Source: Winogradskyella psychrotolerans (lineage in GTDB: Bacteria; Bacteroidota; Bacteroidia; Flavobacteriales; Flavobacteriaceae). Taken from it: 64,000 bases of DNA. The stretch spans positions 335,821 to 399,820 of the forward strand of contig NZ_JAHKPN010000052.1 of NCBI RefSeq assembly GCF_018860545.1, read 5' to 3'. The position numbers were made by a program, and so were the translations under genes. This document shows positions 36,599 to 47,752 of the stretch, piece after piece (within the stretch, counting starts at the first letter, position 1; every line of letters starts with the position of its first letter). Under the pieces are notes generated by a model. It saw only the letters and a list, made by a program, of their open reading frames with translations. It was not told where the DNA came from and searched no databases.

Positions 36599-37399
36599 TT
36601 AACTTTTAGTAGTAAACGTATTTAATTGTTGTTGTAATTCTTCATTCATTATTGTAGCCGCTTCCAAATATTCTGAATTAGGAAACGCTTTCTTCAAAGC
36701 TTTAAAATATCCGATAGCCTCTTTAAGACGATCTTCTTTTAAATAATCAATACTTAATATCGATAAATTGTAAGCGGAATCAAATCTGTAATAAAATGCC
36801 TCATGTCTTAAATCAGCACCAGGAAACTCGAGCATAAAATTATTAAACGCTTTAATAGACGCTTTATATTCACTTATAGTATTGTATTGCTTGGCTATTT
36901 CAAATGATTTTTTCTGCAATTTGAAATCCAACTCTTTCACCAATTCGTTAGCCTCACCTAAATATTGTGATTCTGGATATTGGTTTACAAACAACTGTAA
37001 TTTCTCAATTGCTTCAATCGTTTCTTTCTGTTCTTTAGAATAGACCGGAGAATTATGATAGTACCCTTTAGCAGCTAAAAAAGACGCTTGTTCAGCTTTT
37101 TCACTTTGAGGATAAATATCTGTAAATTTATCAAAATGAAAACTTGCAATATAATAGTCCTTTAACTGATAAGAACACATAGCATGCATAAACGTTATTT
37201 TTTCCGCTTGTGGTTTTCCTCTAAACTGTTGAAGAATTTGATCCAACAATCTATAAGATTTATTCCATTTTTCGGCTTCGTAAAGTTCAGTAGCCATTTC
37301 GAATTTTGCAGCGGTATCTTCAGATTTTAGAGTTTTCTGAAAGTCGCTACAAGAAATAAGTAGAATACCGATAAGTAGTATGTAAAGTCCTTTCTTCAT
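36599..37399 (-). CDS. bamD: Outer-membrane assembly lipoprotein BamD
   Basis: Part of the BAM complex that inserts beta-barrel proteins. The ATG at 37399 gives 266 residues beginning with a lipoprotein signal with lipobox LLISC; an upstream start at 37450 would put a polar stretch before the signal. The mature protein is a string of TPR helices (WNKSYRLLDQILQQF, SAYNLSI, EAIGYFKALKKAFPNSEY). A -7 box lies 17 bases upstream, so bamD probably starts the bamD-rpoZ-coaBC transcript. Confidence 0.92.
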   Translation of the reverse strand: MKKGLYILLIGILLISCSDFQKTLKSEDTAAKFEMATELYEAEKWNKSYRLLDQILQQFRGKPQAEKITFMHAMCSYQLKDYYIASFHFDKFTDIYPQSEKAEQASFLAAKGYYHNSPVYSKEQKETIEAIEKLQLFVNQYPESQYLGEANELVKELDFKLQKKSFEIAKQYNTISEYKASIKAFNNFMLEFPGADLRHEAFYYRFDSAYNLSILSIDYLKEDRLKEAIGYFKALKKAFPNSEYLEAATIMNEELQQQLNTFTTKS

Positions 37400-37415
37400 A
37401 ATTTTAAACAGAATG

Positions 37416-37423
37416 CAAAAGTA
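37416..37423 (-). promoter_or_regulatory. Putative -7 promoter element of bamD
   Basis: The minus strand reads TACTTTTG, matching TAnnTTTG, with its end 16 bases before the bamD ATG at 37399. It also supports choosing that ATG rather than the in-frame start at 37450, which would lie upstream of the box. Confidence 0.45.
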
Positions 37424-37506
37424 AGCATTATTAACGGATTTAAAAAACAATTATTATCCGCTAAATTAAGTGTTGTATCTGGGCGAAAAACCTATTTATA
37501 TTAAGT

Positions 37507-38391
37507 TTAACTTTTTCCTAGAATTTTTAACTCAGATTTAATGGTTTCATTCAATTGATCTGTAGCCTCAACAAGTGGTAAACGCACGTGTGGCTTAGAA
37601 ATACTCAATGCGCTTAGAACGGCTTTGATGCCAGAAGGATTATTCTCAGAAAAAATGAGTCCTGTAATTGGCATTAACTTAAAATGAATATCATAGGCTT
37701 CCTTGGCTTTACCTGCTATTCCTAAACGTATCATTTCAGAAAACTCCTTTGGCAAAGCTTGACCAATAACAGATATCACACCAGATCCGCCAGCTAAAGC
37801 AACACCTAATGCTAAATCATCATCACCAGATAAGACTAAAAAGTCTTCAGGTTTTGTTCTTAATAACTCTAAATATTGATGAACATTGTTTCCTGCTTCC
37901 TTCACAGCAATAATATTATCGAAGTCTTTTGCTAATCGCAACGTGGTTTCAGGTAACATATTAGATGACGTTCTACCAGGAACATTATATAAAATAATTG
38001 GTTTTGGTGTTACCGCAGCAATAGCTTTAAAATGTTGGTAAATACCTTCTTGAGTTGGTTTGCTATAATAAGGAGATACCGACAAAACACCATCAATACC
38101 CGTAAAATCTGTTGCCTCTATTTCACTTATCACATTCGCCGTATTATTGCCGCCTATACCTAAAACCAATGGCAATCTTCCATTATTAATTTTAGTTATA
38201 AAGGTAATTAATTGCTTTTTCTCCTCTGGGGTCACTGTCACACTTTCGCCTGTTGTTCCACTTATAACTAAGTAGTCCGTTCCGTTAGCAATGTTATATT
38301 CTACCAAACGCTCTAAAGCATCAAAATCGATGGTTAAATCTGCGTTAAAAGGTGTAATTAGCGCAACACCTGTTCCTATAAATTTGGTCAT
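37507..38391 (-). CDS. dapA: 4-hydroxy-tetrahydrodipicolinate synthase
   Basis: Condenses pyruvate with aspartate semialdehyde in the lysine/meso-diaminopimelate pathway, feeding peptidoglycan along with dapF at 57.2 kb. The 294-residue TIM-barrel has GVALITPFNADLTID, ISGTTGESVT, ILYNVPGRTSSNM with the conserved tyrosine, and AVKEAGNN with the Schiff-base lysine. The start codon overlaps the stop of the upstream gene by one base. Confidence 0.96.
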   Translation of the reverse strand: MTKFIGTGVALITPFNADLTIDFDALERLVEYNIANGTDYLVISGTTGESVTVTPEEKKQLITFITKINNGRLPLVLGIGGNNTANVISEIEATDFTGIDGVLSVSPYYSKPTQEGIYQHFKAIAAVTPKPIILYNVPGRTSSNMLPETTLRLAKDFDNIIAVKEAGNNVHQYLELLRTKPEDFLVLSGDDDLALGVALAGGSGVISVIGQALPKEFSEMIRLGIAGKAKEAYDIHFKLMPITGLIFSENNPSGIKAVLSALSISKPHVRLPLVEATDQLNETIKSELKILGKS

Positions 38392-38909
38392 TATAATTTA
38401 TTTAAAATATTTAAGTATTTTTTCAATTCTTGTTTAAAAATGTTGATATCCTTTAAATTAATATCAATTATTAAATCGTATAAGCGTTCATCAAAATTAG
38501 ATATGCCAACTTTAAAATTAGCCTTAGACGCAGCTGTTATCATATTCAACTGCAACACATTAGACTTATAAAAGCAAATCAACATATCATAAGGTTCATC
38601 TATAAAAGCTTGCAGGTCTAGATTTTTAATAGCTCCTTTCCATCCAAAGTCTTTTGGACTATAGTGGGTGTTCCACTTATTATGTTCCAATTTATCATCT
38701 AAAGTAAATGCTACAATTTTATGCTTTGGTGACGTTAAATTCAACTGCTTAAAATAAACTCTAAACACCTCAAATTCATGAAACTCACTCGCATTAAGCA
38801 ATACCGCAATCGTCTTTACTTTATTGTTATTAACGGCAGGTTGACGCGTTGTCAATAAATTGTTGACATATTTTCGATTAGATTTTTCTTTAAATGCTTT
38901 TAAAATCAT
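38391..38909 (-). CDS. Conserved hypothetical protein upstream of dapA
   Basis: A 172-residue cytoplasmic protein without signal or membrane helix. It begins with a basic stretch (KAFKEKSNRKYVNNLL), then alternating strands and helices: KTIAVLLNASEFHEFEVF, MLICFYKSNVLQLNMITA, DLIIDINLKD, like a small alpha/beta domain. Flavobacterial genomes often carry such a gene beside dapA; I believe it is classed as a DUF. Function unknown. Its 5' end overlaps no gene, but its promoter region must be shared with the divergent nucleotidase gene. Confidence 0.65.
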   Translation of the reverse strand: MILKAFKEKSNRKYVNNLLTTRQPAVNNNKVKTIAVLLNASEFHEFEVFRVYFKQLNLTSPKHKIVAFTLDDKLEHNKWNTHYSPKDFGWKGAIKNLDLQAFIDEPYDMLICFYKSNVLQLNMITAASKANFKVGISNFDERLYDLIIDINLKDINIFKQELKKYLNILNKL

Positions 38910-38980
38910 TTACCTTTAGCCTTTGTGCAAATTTAATAAAAGCACTCACATTTTATTATAAACTTCTTATAAGTTATTCA

Positions 38981-39739
38981 ATGACTATTAAACATATTCT
39001 AAAACTCTGTTTATTGTTGCTCATTTTCTCTTGTGCATCAACAAATCTTACTAAGATTGAAGGCAAACGCATTGATATTGATGATACCCTGCAAACCAAT
39101 CAGGCGATTGAAGATTTTATTGCACCTTATAGAACGCATGTAAATAAAAATATGGATAGCATAATTTCTTATGCCCCAGAGACCTTTTCTAAATCAGATG
39201 GGGAATTTAATACTGCTATTGGAAATTTAATGGCAGATGCGGTTTACAGCGAAAGTAATCCCGTATTTAACCAACGAACTCAAAAAAACATCGATTTTGT
39301 GCTGCTAAATCACGGTGGTATTCGATCTATAATTTCCAAAGGAGATGTAACCGTCAGAACAGCTTATGGTGTGATGCCTTTCGAAAATTCTGTTGTTGTC
39401 GTTGGGATCAAGGGAAATCAAGTTAATGATATGATGGAGTACCTTTCTAAAGCTAAACGTGCACATCCTGTATCATCACAATTACAATTAACTTTAGATA
39501 AAAAATCAGCCGTAAGTTCGGCAACTGTCCATGGCGAACCAATAGACGTAAATAGAACGTATTATATTGCTACCAATGACTACCTCTATAATGGTGGAGA
39601 TGGTATGACGTTTTTCCATCCCAATGAAGGTTTACATGTTTTAAATTATAAAATTAGAGATGTTTTAATCGACAACTTTAAAAAGAAAGATACCCTGAAC
39701 CCTAAACGAGATCAACGTTTTATACAATTAAAAGATTAA
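38981..39739 (+). CDS. 5'-nucleotidase C-terminal-domain lipoprotein
   Basis: The ATG at 38981 gives 252 residues beginning with a lipoprotein signal (lipobox LIFSC). An in-frame start at 38894 would overlap the divergent gene. The rest matches only the substrate-binding C-terminal half of 5'-nucleotidases: NTAIGNLMADAVYSES, LLNHGGIRSIISKGDVT, YGVMPFENSVVVVGI, YNGGDGMTFF. The metallophosphatase half is encoded by the next gene, three bases downstream. The two are expected to act together on extracytoplasmic nucleotides. Confidence 0.9.
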   Translation: MTIKHILKLCLLLLIFSCASTNLTKIEGKRIDIDDTLQTNQAIEDFIAPYRTHVNKNMDSIISYAPETFSKSDGEFNTAIGNLMADAVYSESNPVFNQRTQKNIDFVLLNHGGIRSIISKGDVTVRTAYGVMPFENSVVVVGIKGNQVNDMMEYLSKAKRAHPVSSQLQLTLDKKSAVSSATVHGEPIDVNRTYYIATNDYLYNGGDGMTFFHPNEGLHVLNYKIRDVLIDNFKKKDTLNPKRDQRFIQLKD

Positions 39740-39742
39740 ATT

Positions 39743-40657
39743 ATGAAAAGAAGACAATTTATTCAAAAATCGACAGCTGCAACAGTTTTAGCTGGTGTTG
39801 GAGGTCTAAGTTTACAATCTTTTACCCCGTCTAAAACAAAGAAAATCACCATTCTTCACACTAACGATGTGCATAGTCATATTGACCCTTTTGGACCCGA
39901 TGATGGCAGAAACGCGAATAAAGGTGGTGTTGCCAGACGTGCCTCTTTAGTAGAATCAATTAGAAAGGAGAATCCCAATACATTATTGCTAGATGCAGGA
40001 GACATATTTCAAGGCACACCTTACTTTAATTATTATGGCGGTGAATTAGAGTTTAAGCTCATGAGTATGCTAAAATACGATGTTGCTACTATAGGTAATC
40101 ACGATTTTGACAATGGAATTGATGGCTTATACGCTCAGATTCCGCATGCAAAGTTTGAGTTTGTATCTGCTAACTATGACTTCACTAATACCGTAATGGA
40201 TACGCATGTTAAGCCTTATAAAATTATCACTAAAGATGGCATTAAAATAGGTGTTTTTGGGTTAGGAATCCAATTAGATGGTTTAGTAAATAAGGACATG
40301 TATAAGGAAACTGTTTATCATAACCCTATTGAGATAGCCCAAGATATGTCACGTATCTTAAAAGAAGAACAGTCTTGCGATTTAGTGATTTGCTTATCTC
40401 ACATTGGTTATTACTACAAGAATAATCCGGACAAAGTAAGCGATATTACTTTAGCAAGAGCAACTAAAGATATTGATTTAATTATCGGAGGACACACCCA
40501 TACCTTTTTACCTAAACCAACGATTGAAAAAAACAGTGTTGGCAAAAATGTACTTGTGAACCAAGTGGGTTGTTTTGGTTTATATCTTGGTAAAATTGAT
40601 TTTTATTTTGAACCAGGCAAGAAGGTTACGGCTGAAGGGGCGTCAATTATAGTTTAA
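39743..40657 (+). CDS. 5'-nucleotidase metallophosphatase-domain protein, Tat-like signal
   Basis: A 304-residue calcineurin-type phosphoesterase. Metal-binding motifs are LHTNDVHSH, LLDAGDIFQGTP, TIGNHDFDNG, CLSHIGYY and GGHTHTF, all intact. The N-terminus KRRQFIQKS followed by a hydrophobic stretch resembles a twin-arginine signal. It lacks the C-terminal substrate-binding domain, which is supplied by the preceding gene. Together they equal one UshA-like nucleotidase or UDP-sugar hydrolase. Confidence 0.9.
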   Translation: MKRRQFIQKSTAATVLAGVGGLSLQSFTPSKTKKITILHTNDVHSHIDPFGPDDGRNANKGGVARRASLVESIRKENPNTLLLDAGDIFQGTPYFNYYGGELEFKLMSMLKYDVATIGNHDFDNGIDGLYAQIPHAKFEFVSANYDFTNTVMDTHVKPYKIITKDGIKIGVFGLGIQLDGLVNKDMYKETVYHNPIEIAQDMSRILKEEQSCDLVICLSHIGYYYKNNPDKVSDITLARATKDIDLIIGGHTHTFLPKPTIEKNSVGKNVLVNQVGCFGLYLGKIDFYFEPGKKVTAEGASIIV

Positions 40658-40727
40658 ATAATATTAGAGTCATCCTTTAAGCACATATCAAAAAACAATA
40701 CGATTGGGAGTTCGATTCTAATAAAAA

Positions 40728-41474
40728 TTAAGCATCAATAGGATCGTCAGTATACGCAGGAATAGGTTCACTTACAGCATGTTGCGACTGCAAGTAATAA
40801 AAGATAAATGCCACAACTAAAAAGAAAGAGTAAATATAACCCAAATTAGAATTAGTACCATCGATTAAAATATAGTAATATGCTAACTGAATAATCTCCG
40901 AGAACACAATAAAAATAGAGCCCAACAAAAATAACATAGACTTATAATTATTGCGATACATATAGTTAATGAGTGCAAATGATAGTAATATCATTACTAC
41001 TGCATTATAAGTAAATTCTAAGGCATACTCATAATAGGTAAACGAACTTTTTGTAGTACTAGATATTAACGTTACACAAAAAATATCTAAAATCACCAAT
41101 ATTATTATAGGAACTGTTAATTGAGATAAGACTTTTTTGAAATTTAATTGTATAAACAGTTTAACAATGAGCACAGTATAAGAAACAATACTTAAGATGT
41201 TTGTTAAAAAATATAAGTAATCTATTTGCCCTTCAGGCACTGGCGTACGAAAACAAGCTAGGAAACCTAATACTTGTGCTACTGCAAAAACAACTAAAAA
41301 TAAAATGAATAATTTTGATTTACGTTTGGTCCACCCCATATAAAGCCATATGAGCAAAACAAAAGCTACTGCACTCACTGCATCTCCTTCTATTTGCAAA
41401 GCAAAGCCTTGTAATAGTACGTAACTGATACCCAAAAGCACCAGTACGACTTTTAAAATTTTATTTACTAACAT
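40728..41474 (-). CDS. Hypothetical polytopic membrane protein
   Basis: A 248-residue protein from the ATG at 41474, about 12 residues shorter than the longest frame. It is almost entirely hydrophobic, with about eight predicted membrane helices (VVLVLLGISYVLLQGFAL, NILSIVSYTVLIVKLFI, VVAFIFYYLQ) and a short polar C-terminus. No transporter signature is recognised. It lies alone: nucleotidase genes converge on it and ligA ends 102 bases further upstream. Confidence 0.65.
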   Translation of the reverse strand: MLVNKILKVVLVLLGISYVLLQGFALQIEGDAVSAVAFVLLIWLYMGWTKRKSKLFILFLVVFAVAQVLGFLACFRTPVPEGQIDYLYFLTNILSIVSYTVLIVKLFIQLNFKKVLSQLTVPIIILVILDIFCVTLISSTTKSSFTYYEYALEFTYNAVVMILLSFALINYMYRNNYKSMLFLLGSIFIVFSEIIQLAYYYILIDGTNSNLGYIYSFFLVVAFIFYYLQSQHAVSEPIPAYTDDPIDA

Positions 41475-41576
41475 TAATCTTCCCTTATTAATTGAAGCAA
41501 ATATAAACATTTTTTTTACATATAAACGTATAAATCAAGCATTTCGTCGAATAAAACACTTAAACCATGTAAGAAT

Positions 41577-44245
<2,669 letters not shown>

Positions 44246-44246
44246 C

Positions 44247-45140
44247 CTATATTTTTTCACCTTTCAACATCCTATCATTTCCGTTTAAATCCTTCAATAA
44301 CTCAACATCTTTAAATTTAGCATCAACTAACAATTGCTTGGTATCCTCTCCAAGATATTGATTAATTTCAAAATACAAATGACCTTTTGGTTTTAAGTTG
44401 TTTATCGCGAAATCTGTTATAGCCTTGTAAAATACTAACGGGTTATCATCGTCTACAAACAACGCTAAATGCGGTTCGTTGTCTAAAACATTAGGTTTAA
44501 TTTCTTGCTTTTCTAGGTTCCTAACGTATGGTGGATTGGACACAATGACATCAAACAAAAAGCCCTTCTCTCGCGAAGCGACATCTTCCCAAAGGGAAGA
44601 ATTTTCAGCAACCTCTATAATATTTGCTTCTATAAATGTGATTTCTACGTTATTTAGCTTTGCATTTTGTTTGGCAACTTTTAAAGCTTCTTTTGAAATA
44701 TCCAATGCATAAACTTTTGCATTGGGCAAGTTTTTCACCAGTGAAATAGCTATACAACCAGAACCTGTACCAATATCTAAAATTTTAAGTTTAGAAACTT
44801 TGTTCTGTTGAGAATGACCTTTAATAATTAAATCCACGAGTTCTTCCGTTTCTGGTCGTGGAATTAATACATTTTCATTCACTTTAAAAGGCAATCCATA
44901 AAATTCGGTTTCGCCTAGTAAATATTGAATTGGTTGTTGTTGTTTTAAATGTTCTAAAGCTTTAAAAAAAGTTTCAGTTTCAGGCTTTGTAATGGCTAAT
45001 TCTGGCTCTAAAGTCAATTGTATTCTTGCTATATTTAAATAATACTCAGTACACAAATAGAACAAACTATCGACTTCATGCTGACCATAAATAGCATCTA
45101 ATTCGATATGAAATATATTCTGAAGCTCTTTTAATACCAT
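44247..45140 (-). CDS. prmC: Peptide chain release factor N5-glutamine methyltransferase
   Basis: Methylates the GGQ glutamine of release factors. The 297-residue protein has the N-terminal helical domain, LIPRPETEELVDLII, the SAM-binding ILDIGTGSGCIAISL and the catalytic NPPY motif at 202-205. Residues 181-195 (SSLWEDVASREKGFL), just before FDVIVSNPPY, look like an insertion encoded by a palindromic repeat. The frame stays open, so the enzyme is probably active with a longer loop. Confidence 0.94.
   Translation of the reverse strand: MVLKELQNIFHIELDAIYGQHEVDSLFYLCTEYYLNIARIQLTLEPELAITKPETETFFKALEHLKQQQPIQYLLGETEFYGLPFKVNENVLIPRPETEELVDLIIKGHSQQNKVSKLKILDIGTGSGCIAISLVKNLPNAKVYALDISKEALKVAKQNAKLNNVEITFIEANIIEVAENSSLWEDVASREKGFLFDVIVSNPPYVRNLEKQEIKPNVLDNEPHLALFVDDDNPLVFYKAITDFAINNLKPKGHLYFEINQYLGEDTKQLLVDAKFKDVELLKDLNGNDRMLKGEKI
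44561..44606. repeat. Palindromic element inside the prmC coding sequence
   Basis: TCTTCCC-AAA-GGGAAGA (44584-44600) is a perfect 7 bp hairpin, and TCGC-GAA-GCGA (44571-44581) a second small one; AGCCCTTC begins at 44561. The TTCCCAAAGGGAA core matches the right end of the intergenic element at 16314-16341. It is in frame with prmC and encodes about 15 residues. Confidence 0.55.
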
Positions 45141-45143
45141 AAA

Positions 45144-45635
45144 TTATAAATCTTTAAGCATCCAAACTGTACATGAGTAGTGCCCCGTGTTTCCAAGTGG
45201 TTTGTCAATCGATTTAAAACCTACCTTTCTGTATAATTTACGTGCATCATCCATATATGGTAAGGTTTCTAAATAACATTGCTCAAAACCAACTTGCTTG
45301 GCAAAATCGAGACATTTTTGCATCATCTCACTTCCTAAACCTTTACCTCTAGCTTCTGGCATAAAGTACATTTTTTGTAATTCGCACACATTACCTTCAT
45401 AATTATCTAAAGGTGAAATTCCGGCGCCACCAATAATGTCATTGCCATCTTCAACTACAAAATACGCCTTCTTTGGTGCGTCGTAGGTTTCCGTCATACA
45501 ATCTAAAGCCGAATCTTCATAGGCTGTGCCCACTTTAGGCACTCCCATTTCTATTAAAACATTCCGAATCGCCTTAGCAATTTTAGGATTATCCTTAACT
45601 TCAATTTCTCGAATAACAATAGTATCTTTACGCAC
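45144..45635 (-). CDS. GNAT family N-acetyltransferase
   Basis: A 163-residue acetyltransferase from a GTG start. The acetyl-CoA-binding motif A is visible as LQKMYFMPEARGKGLGSEMM near residues 85-105, followed by FEQCYLETLPYMDDARKLYRKVGF. The substrate is unknown. It is three bases upstream of prmC and is divergent from the LEA-type lipoprotein, so its promoter lies in the 49 bases between. Confidence 0.88.
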   Translation of the reverse strand: MRKDTIVIREIEVKDNPKIAKAIRNVLIEMGVPKVGTAYEDSALDCMTETYDAPKKAYFVVEDGNDIIGGAGISPLDNYEGNVCELQKMYFMPEARGKGLGSEMMQKCLDFAKQVGFEQCYLETLPYMDDARKLYRKVGFKSIDKPLGNTGHYSCTVWMLKDL

Positions 45636-45684
45636 TCAATAATTAGGTTTTAGCAATTTCAAAAATACGTATAAAAACAATTTT

Positions 45685-46143
45685 ATGTTTAAAAGACTCT
45701 TAATGTTTTCTCTAACTTTTACATTACTTTTCAACTGTGCTATTACTAAAAAGCCAGAATTTGTAAGACTCGATAACGTTGAAATATTAGACTCTAGCTC
45801 TAAGGCTATTACACTAAAAGTAGATGCCTTATTCTTAAATAAAAACCATGTTGGTGGTACATTAAAAACAGACGATTTTAAGGTGTACATCAATGACATT
45901 GAAGTTGCAAATATCATTTCAGATGAATTTGATGTTCCTAAACGAGAAAATTTTACAATCCCCTTAACCGTTGCCGTGGACACAGAAAAACTTGTTGACA
46001 AGAGTAGTTTAGGTGGATTACTTGGAAGCCTAATAGCTCAAAATTTAAAAGTGCATTACAAAGGCGATATCAAATATAAAATTATGGGCTATTCCTCTAC
46101 ATATACCGTTGATGAAATTCAAGATGTAAAAATTAAACTCTAG
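45685..46143 (+). CDS. LEA type 2/WHy-domain lipoprotein
   Basis: A 152-residue protein with a lipoprotein signal (lipobox LLFNC). The mature part is a single beta-sandwich resembling LEA14/WHy domains: FVRLDNVEILDSSSKAITL, ALFLNKNHVGGTLKTDDF, FTIPLTVAVDTEKL, and a closing YKIMGYSS. The role is unknown, possibly protection or scaffolding at the outer membrane. Its stop codon directly abuts the ribD start. Confidence 0.75.
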   Translation: MFKRLLMFSLTFTLLFNCAITKKPEFVRLDNVEILDSSSKAITLKVDALFLNKNHVGGTLKTDDFKVYINDIEVANIISDEFDVPKRENFTIPLTVAVDTEKLVDKSSLGGLLGSLIAQNLKVHYKGDIKYKIMGYSSTYTVDEIQDVKIKL

Positions 46144-47148
46144 TTGACTACGCACGAGACTTATATAAAACGCTGTTTGCAAATTGCAAAAAACGGATTG
46201 GGAACCACGAGACCTAATCCTATGGTTGGTGCAGTGATTGTTTATGATGACTGTATTATTGCTGAAGGATTCACAAGTGCATATGGCGGCAATCATGCCG
46301 AAGTCAATGCTATAAATGCCGTAAAAGACCTATCCCTTTTAGCTAAAAGCACCATTTATGTGACATTAGAACCTTGTAGTCATTTTGGAAAAACACCACC
46401 TTGTAGTGACTTAATTATTTCGCATCATATTCCGAATGTAGTAATTGGTTGTATTGACGATAATCCTGAAGTTGCCGGTAAAGGCATCGCCAAACTTAGG
46501 GCTTCTGGTTGCCATGTTACTGTTGGTGTTTTAGAAGCAGAATGCAAAGCACATCTCAAACGATTTTTCACCTTTCACAATAAAAAGCGTCCTTATATTA
46601 TATTAAAGTGGGCAGAAACTGCTGATGGTTTTATTGCTCCTTTAAAAAAGGATGAACAAAAACCCGTTTGGATTACGAATCCATATTCACGGCAATTGGT
46701 ACATAAATGGCGTGCTGAAGAACAAGCAATTTTAGTGGGAACAAATACTGTTGTAGCAGACAATCCAAGTTTAACCGTCAGAGATTGGTCTGGCGAAAAC
46801 CCTGTGAGAGTGGTTTTAGATAGAACTTCAAAATTACATACGGATTATGCTGTTTTTAATGCTGAAGCTAAAACGATTAGAATAACTTCCGAAGAGATAG
46901 ATTTTGAACAACCCATAGCCATTCAAATTGCGACATTATTATATGATAAAAATATAAACTCTGTAATTATTGAAGGTGGCTCACAAACGTTACAAACGTT
47001 TATAGACGAAAAACTTTGGGATGAAGCCAGAGTTTTTACAGGTAAAACCGAATTTAAAACAGGTGTCAAAGCACCACAATGCACTGGGAATTTAATTTCC
47101 GAAACAACCATTAAAAATGATACTTTAAAAATATATGCAAAAGATTAA
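46144..47148 (+). CDS. ribD: Riboflavin biosynthesis deaminase/reductase
   Basis: Catalyses the second and third steps of riboflavin synthesis. The 334-residue protein has the zinc deaminase motifs HAEVNAI and LEPCSHFGKTPPC in its first 150 residues and the RibD reductase in the rest (PYIILKWAETADGFI, VIIEGGSQTLQTFI). The only start compatible with MTTHETYIKRCLQIAKNG is a TTG immediately after the previous stop. It overlaps the HAD gene by 14 bases. Confidence 0.95.
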   Translation: MTTHETYIKRCLQIAKNGLGTTRPNPMVGAVIVYDDCIIAEGFTSAYGGNHAEVNAINAVKDLSLLAKSTIYVTLEPCSHFGKTPPCSDLIISHHIPNVVIGCIDDNPEVAGKGIAKLRASGCHVTVGVLEAECKAHLKRFFTFHNKKRPYIILKWAETADGFIAPLKKDEQKPVWITNPYSRQLVHKWRAEEQAILVGTNTVVADNPSLTVRDWSGENPVRVVLDRTSKLHTDYAVFNAEAKTIRITSEEIDFEQPIAIQIATLLYDKNINSVIIEGGSQTLQTFIDEKLWDEARVFTGKTEFKTGVKAPQCTGNLISETTIKNDTLKIYAKD

Positions 47149-47752
47149 GACTATAATTTTCGATTTTGGAGATGTATTTATCAATCTTGATAAGCAAGGT
47201 GCAATGCAACATGCTTTAGATTTATTCAATCTAAAGACCTTTGAAGCGGATATGATTGGAATCAATGAATTATACGAAGTGGGAAAGATTTCGACTTCAG
47301 AATTTATTACGTTTTATAAATCAAAATTTCCTAAGGTTAGCGAAACAGCACTTATTAAAGCTTGGAATTGTATCATTAAAGATTTTCCAGCATACCGATT
47401 AGAGTTTATTAAAAACTTAGCGCTTCAAAAAAAATACAAGCTTATATTATTAAGTAATACTAATGATATGCATATTGATTATGTAAAGGAAACGGTTCCT
47501 TTTTTTGAAGAATTTAAGTCGTGTTTTGATGTCTTTTATTTATCCCAGCAAATTCATTTTAGAAAACCGAATACAGATATTTTTGAATTTGTGTTAAATG
47601 AAAACAAACTTAATGCTAGTGAATGTCTATTTATTGATGACACTAAAGACAATACAGATACTGCAGGCCAAATGGGATTCCACACTTGGAACATCGATGA
47701 AACTCAAGAAGATGTCATCACACTTTTTGAAACTAAAAAAGAGCTCTTTTGA
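47135..47752 (+). CDS. HAD-superfamily hydrolase (HAD-IA)
   Basis: A 205-residue phosphatase-like protein. Motif I is IIFDFGDVFINLD: the nucleophile Asp is present, while the usual second Asp of DxD is Gly, as in YihX-type sugar phosphatases. Motif II is LLSNTND and the late motif is ECLFIDDTKDN. An alpha-helical cap lies between. It may remove the phosphate from a riboflavin precursor, given its place between ribD and a transporter, but this is only inference. Confidence 0.85.
   Translation: MQKIKTIIFDFGDVFINLDKQGAMQHALDLFNLKTFEADMIGINELYEVGKISTSEFITFYKSKFPKVSETALIKAWNCIIKDFPAYRLEFIKNLALQKKYKLILLSNTNDMHIDYVKETVPFFEEFKSCFDVFYLSQQIHFRKPNTDIFEFVLNENKLNASECLFIDDTKDNTDTAGQMGFHTWNIDETQEDVITLFETKKELF

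Noticed and set aside
40657..40728. GTTCGATTC reminiscent of a tRNA T-arm
   Set aside because: The interval is only about 70 bases and no acceptor or anticodon stem can be paired around it.
45636..46001. Antisense ORF of 121 codons over the LEA-type lipoprotein
   Set aside because: The plus-strand frame has a clear lipoprotein signal and domain; the antisense frame is Ser/Leu-rich noise.
47135..47752. HAD protein as inactive because motif I lacks the second Asp
   Set aside because: Active relatives such as YihX also have Gly or a non-Asp residue at that place, so the change does not imply loss of function.
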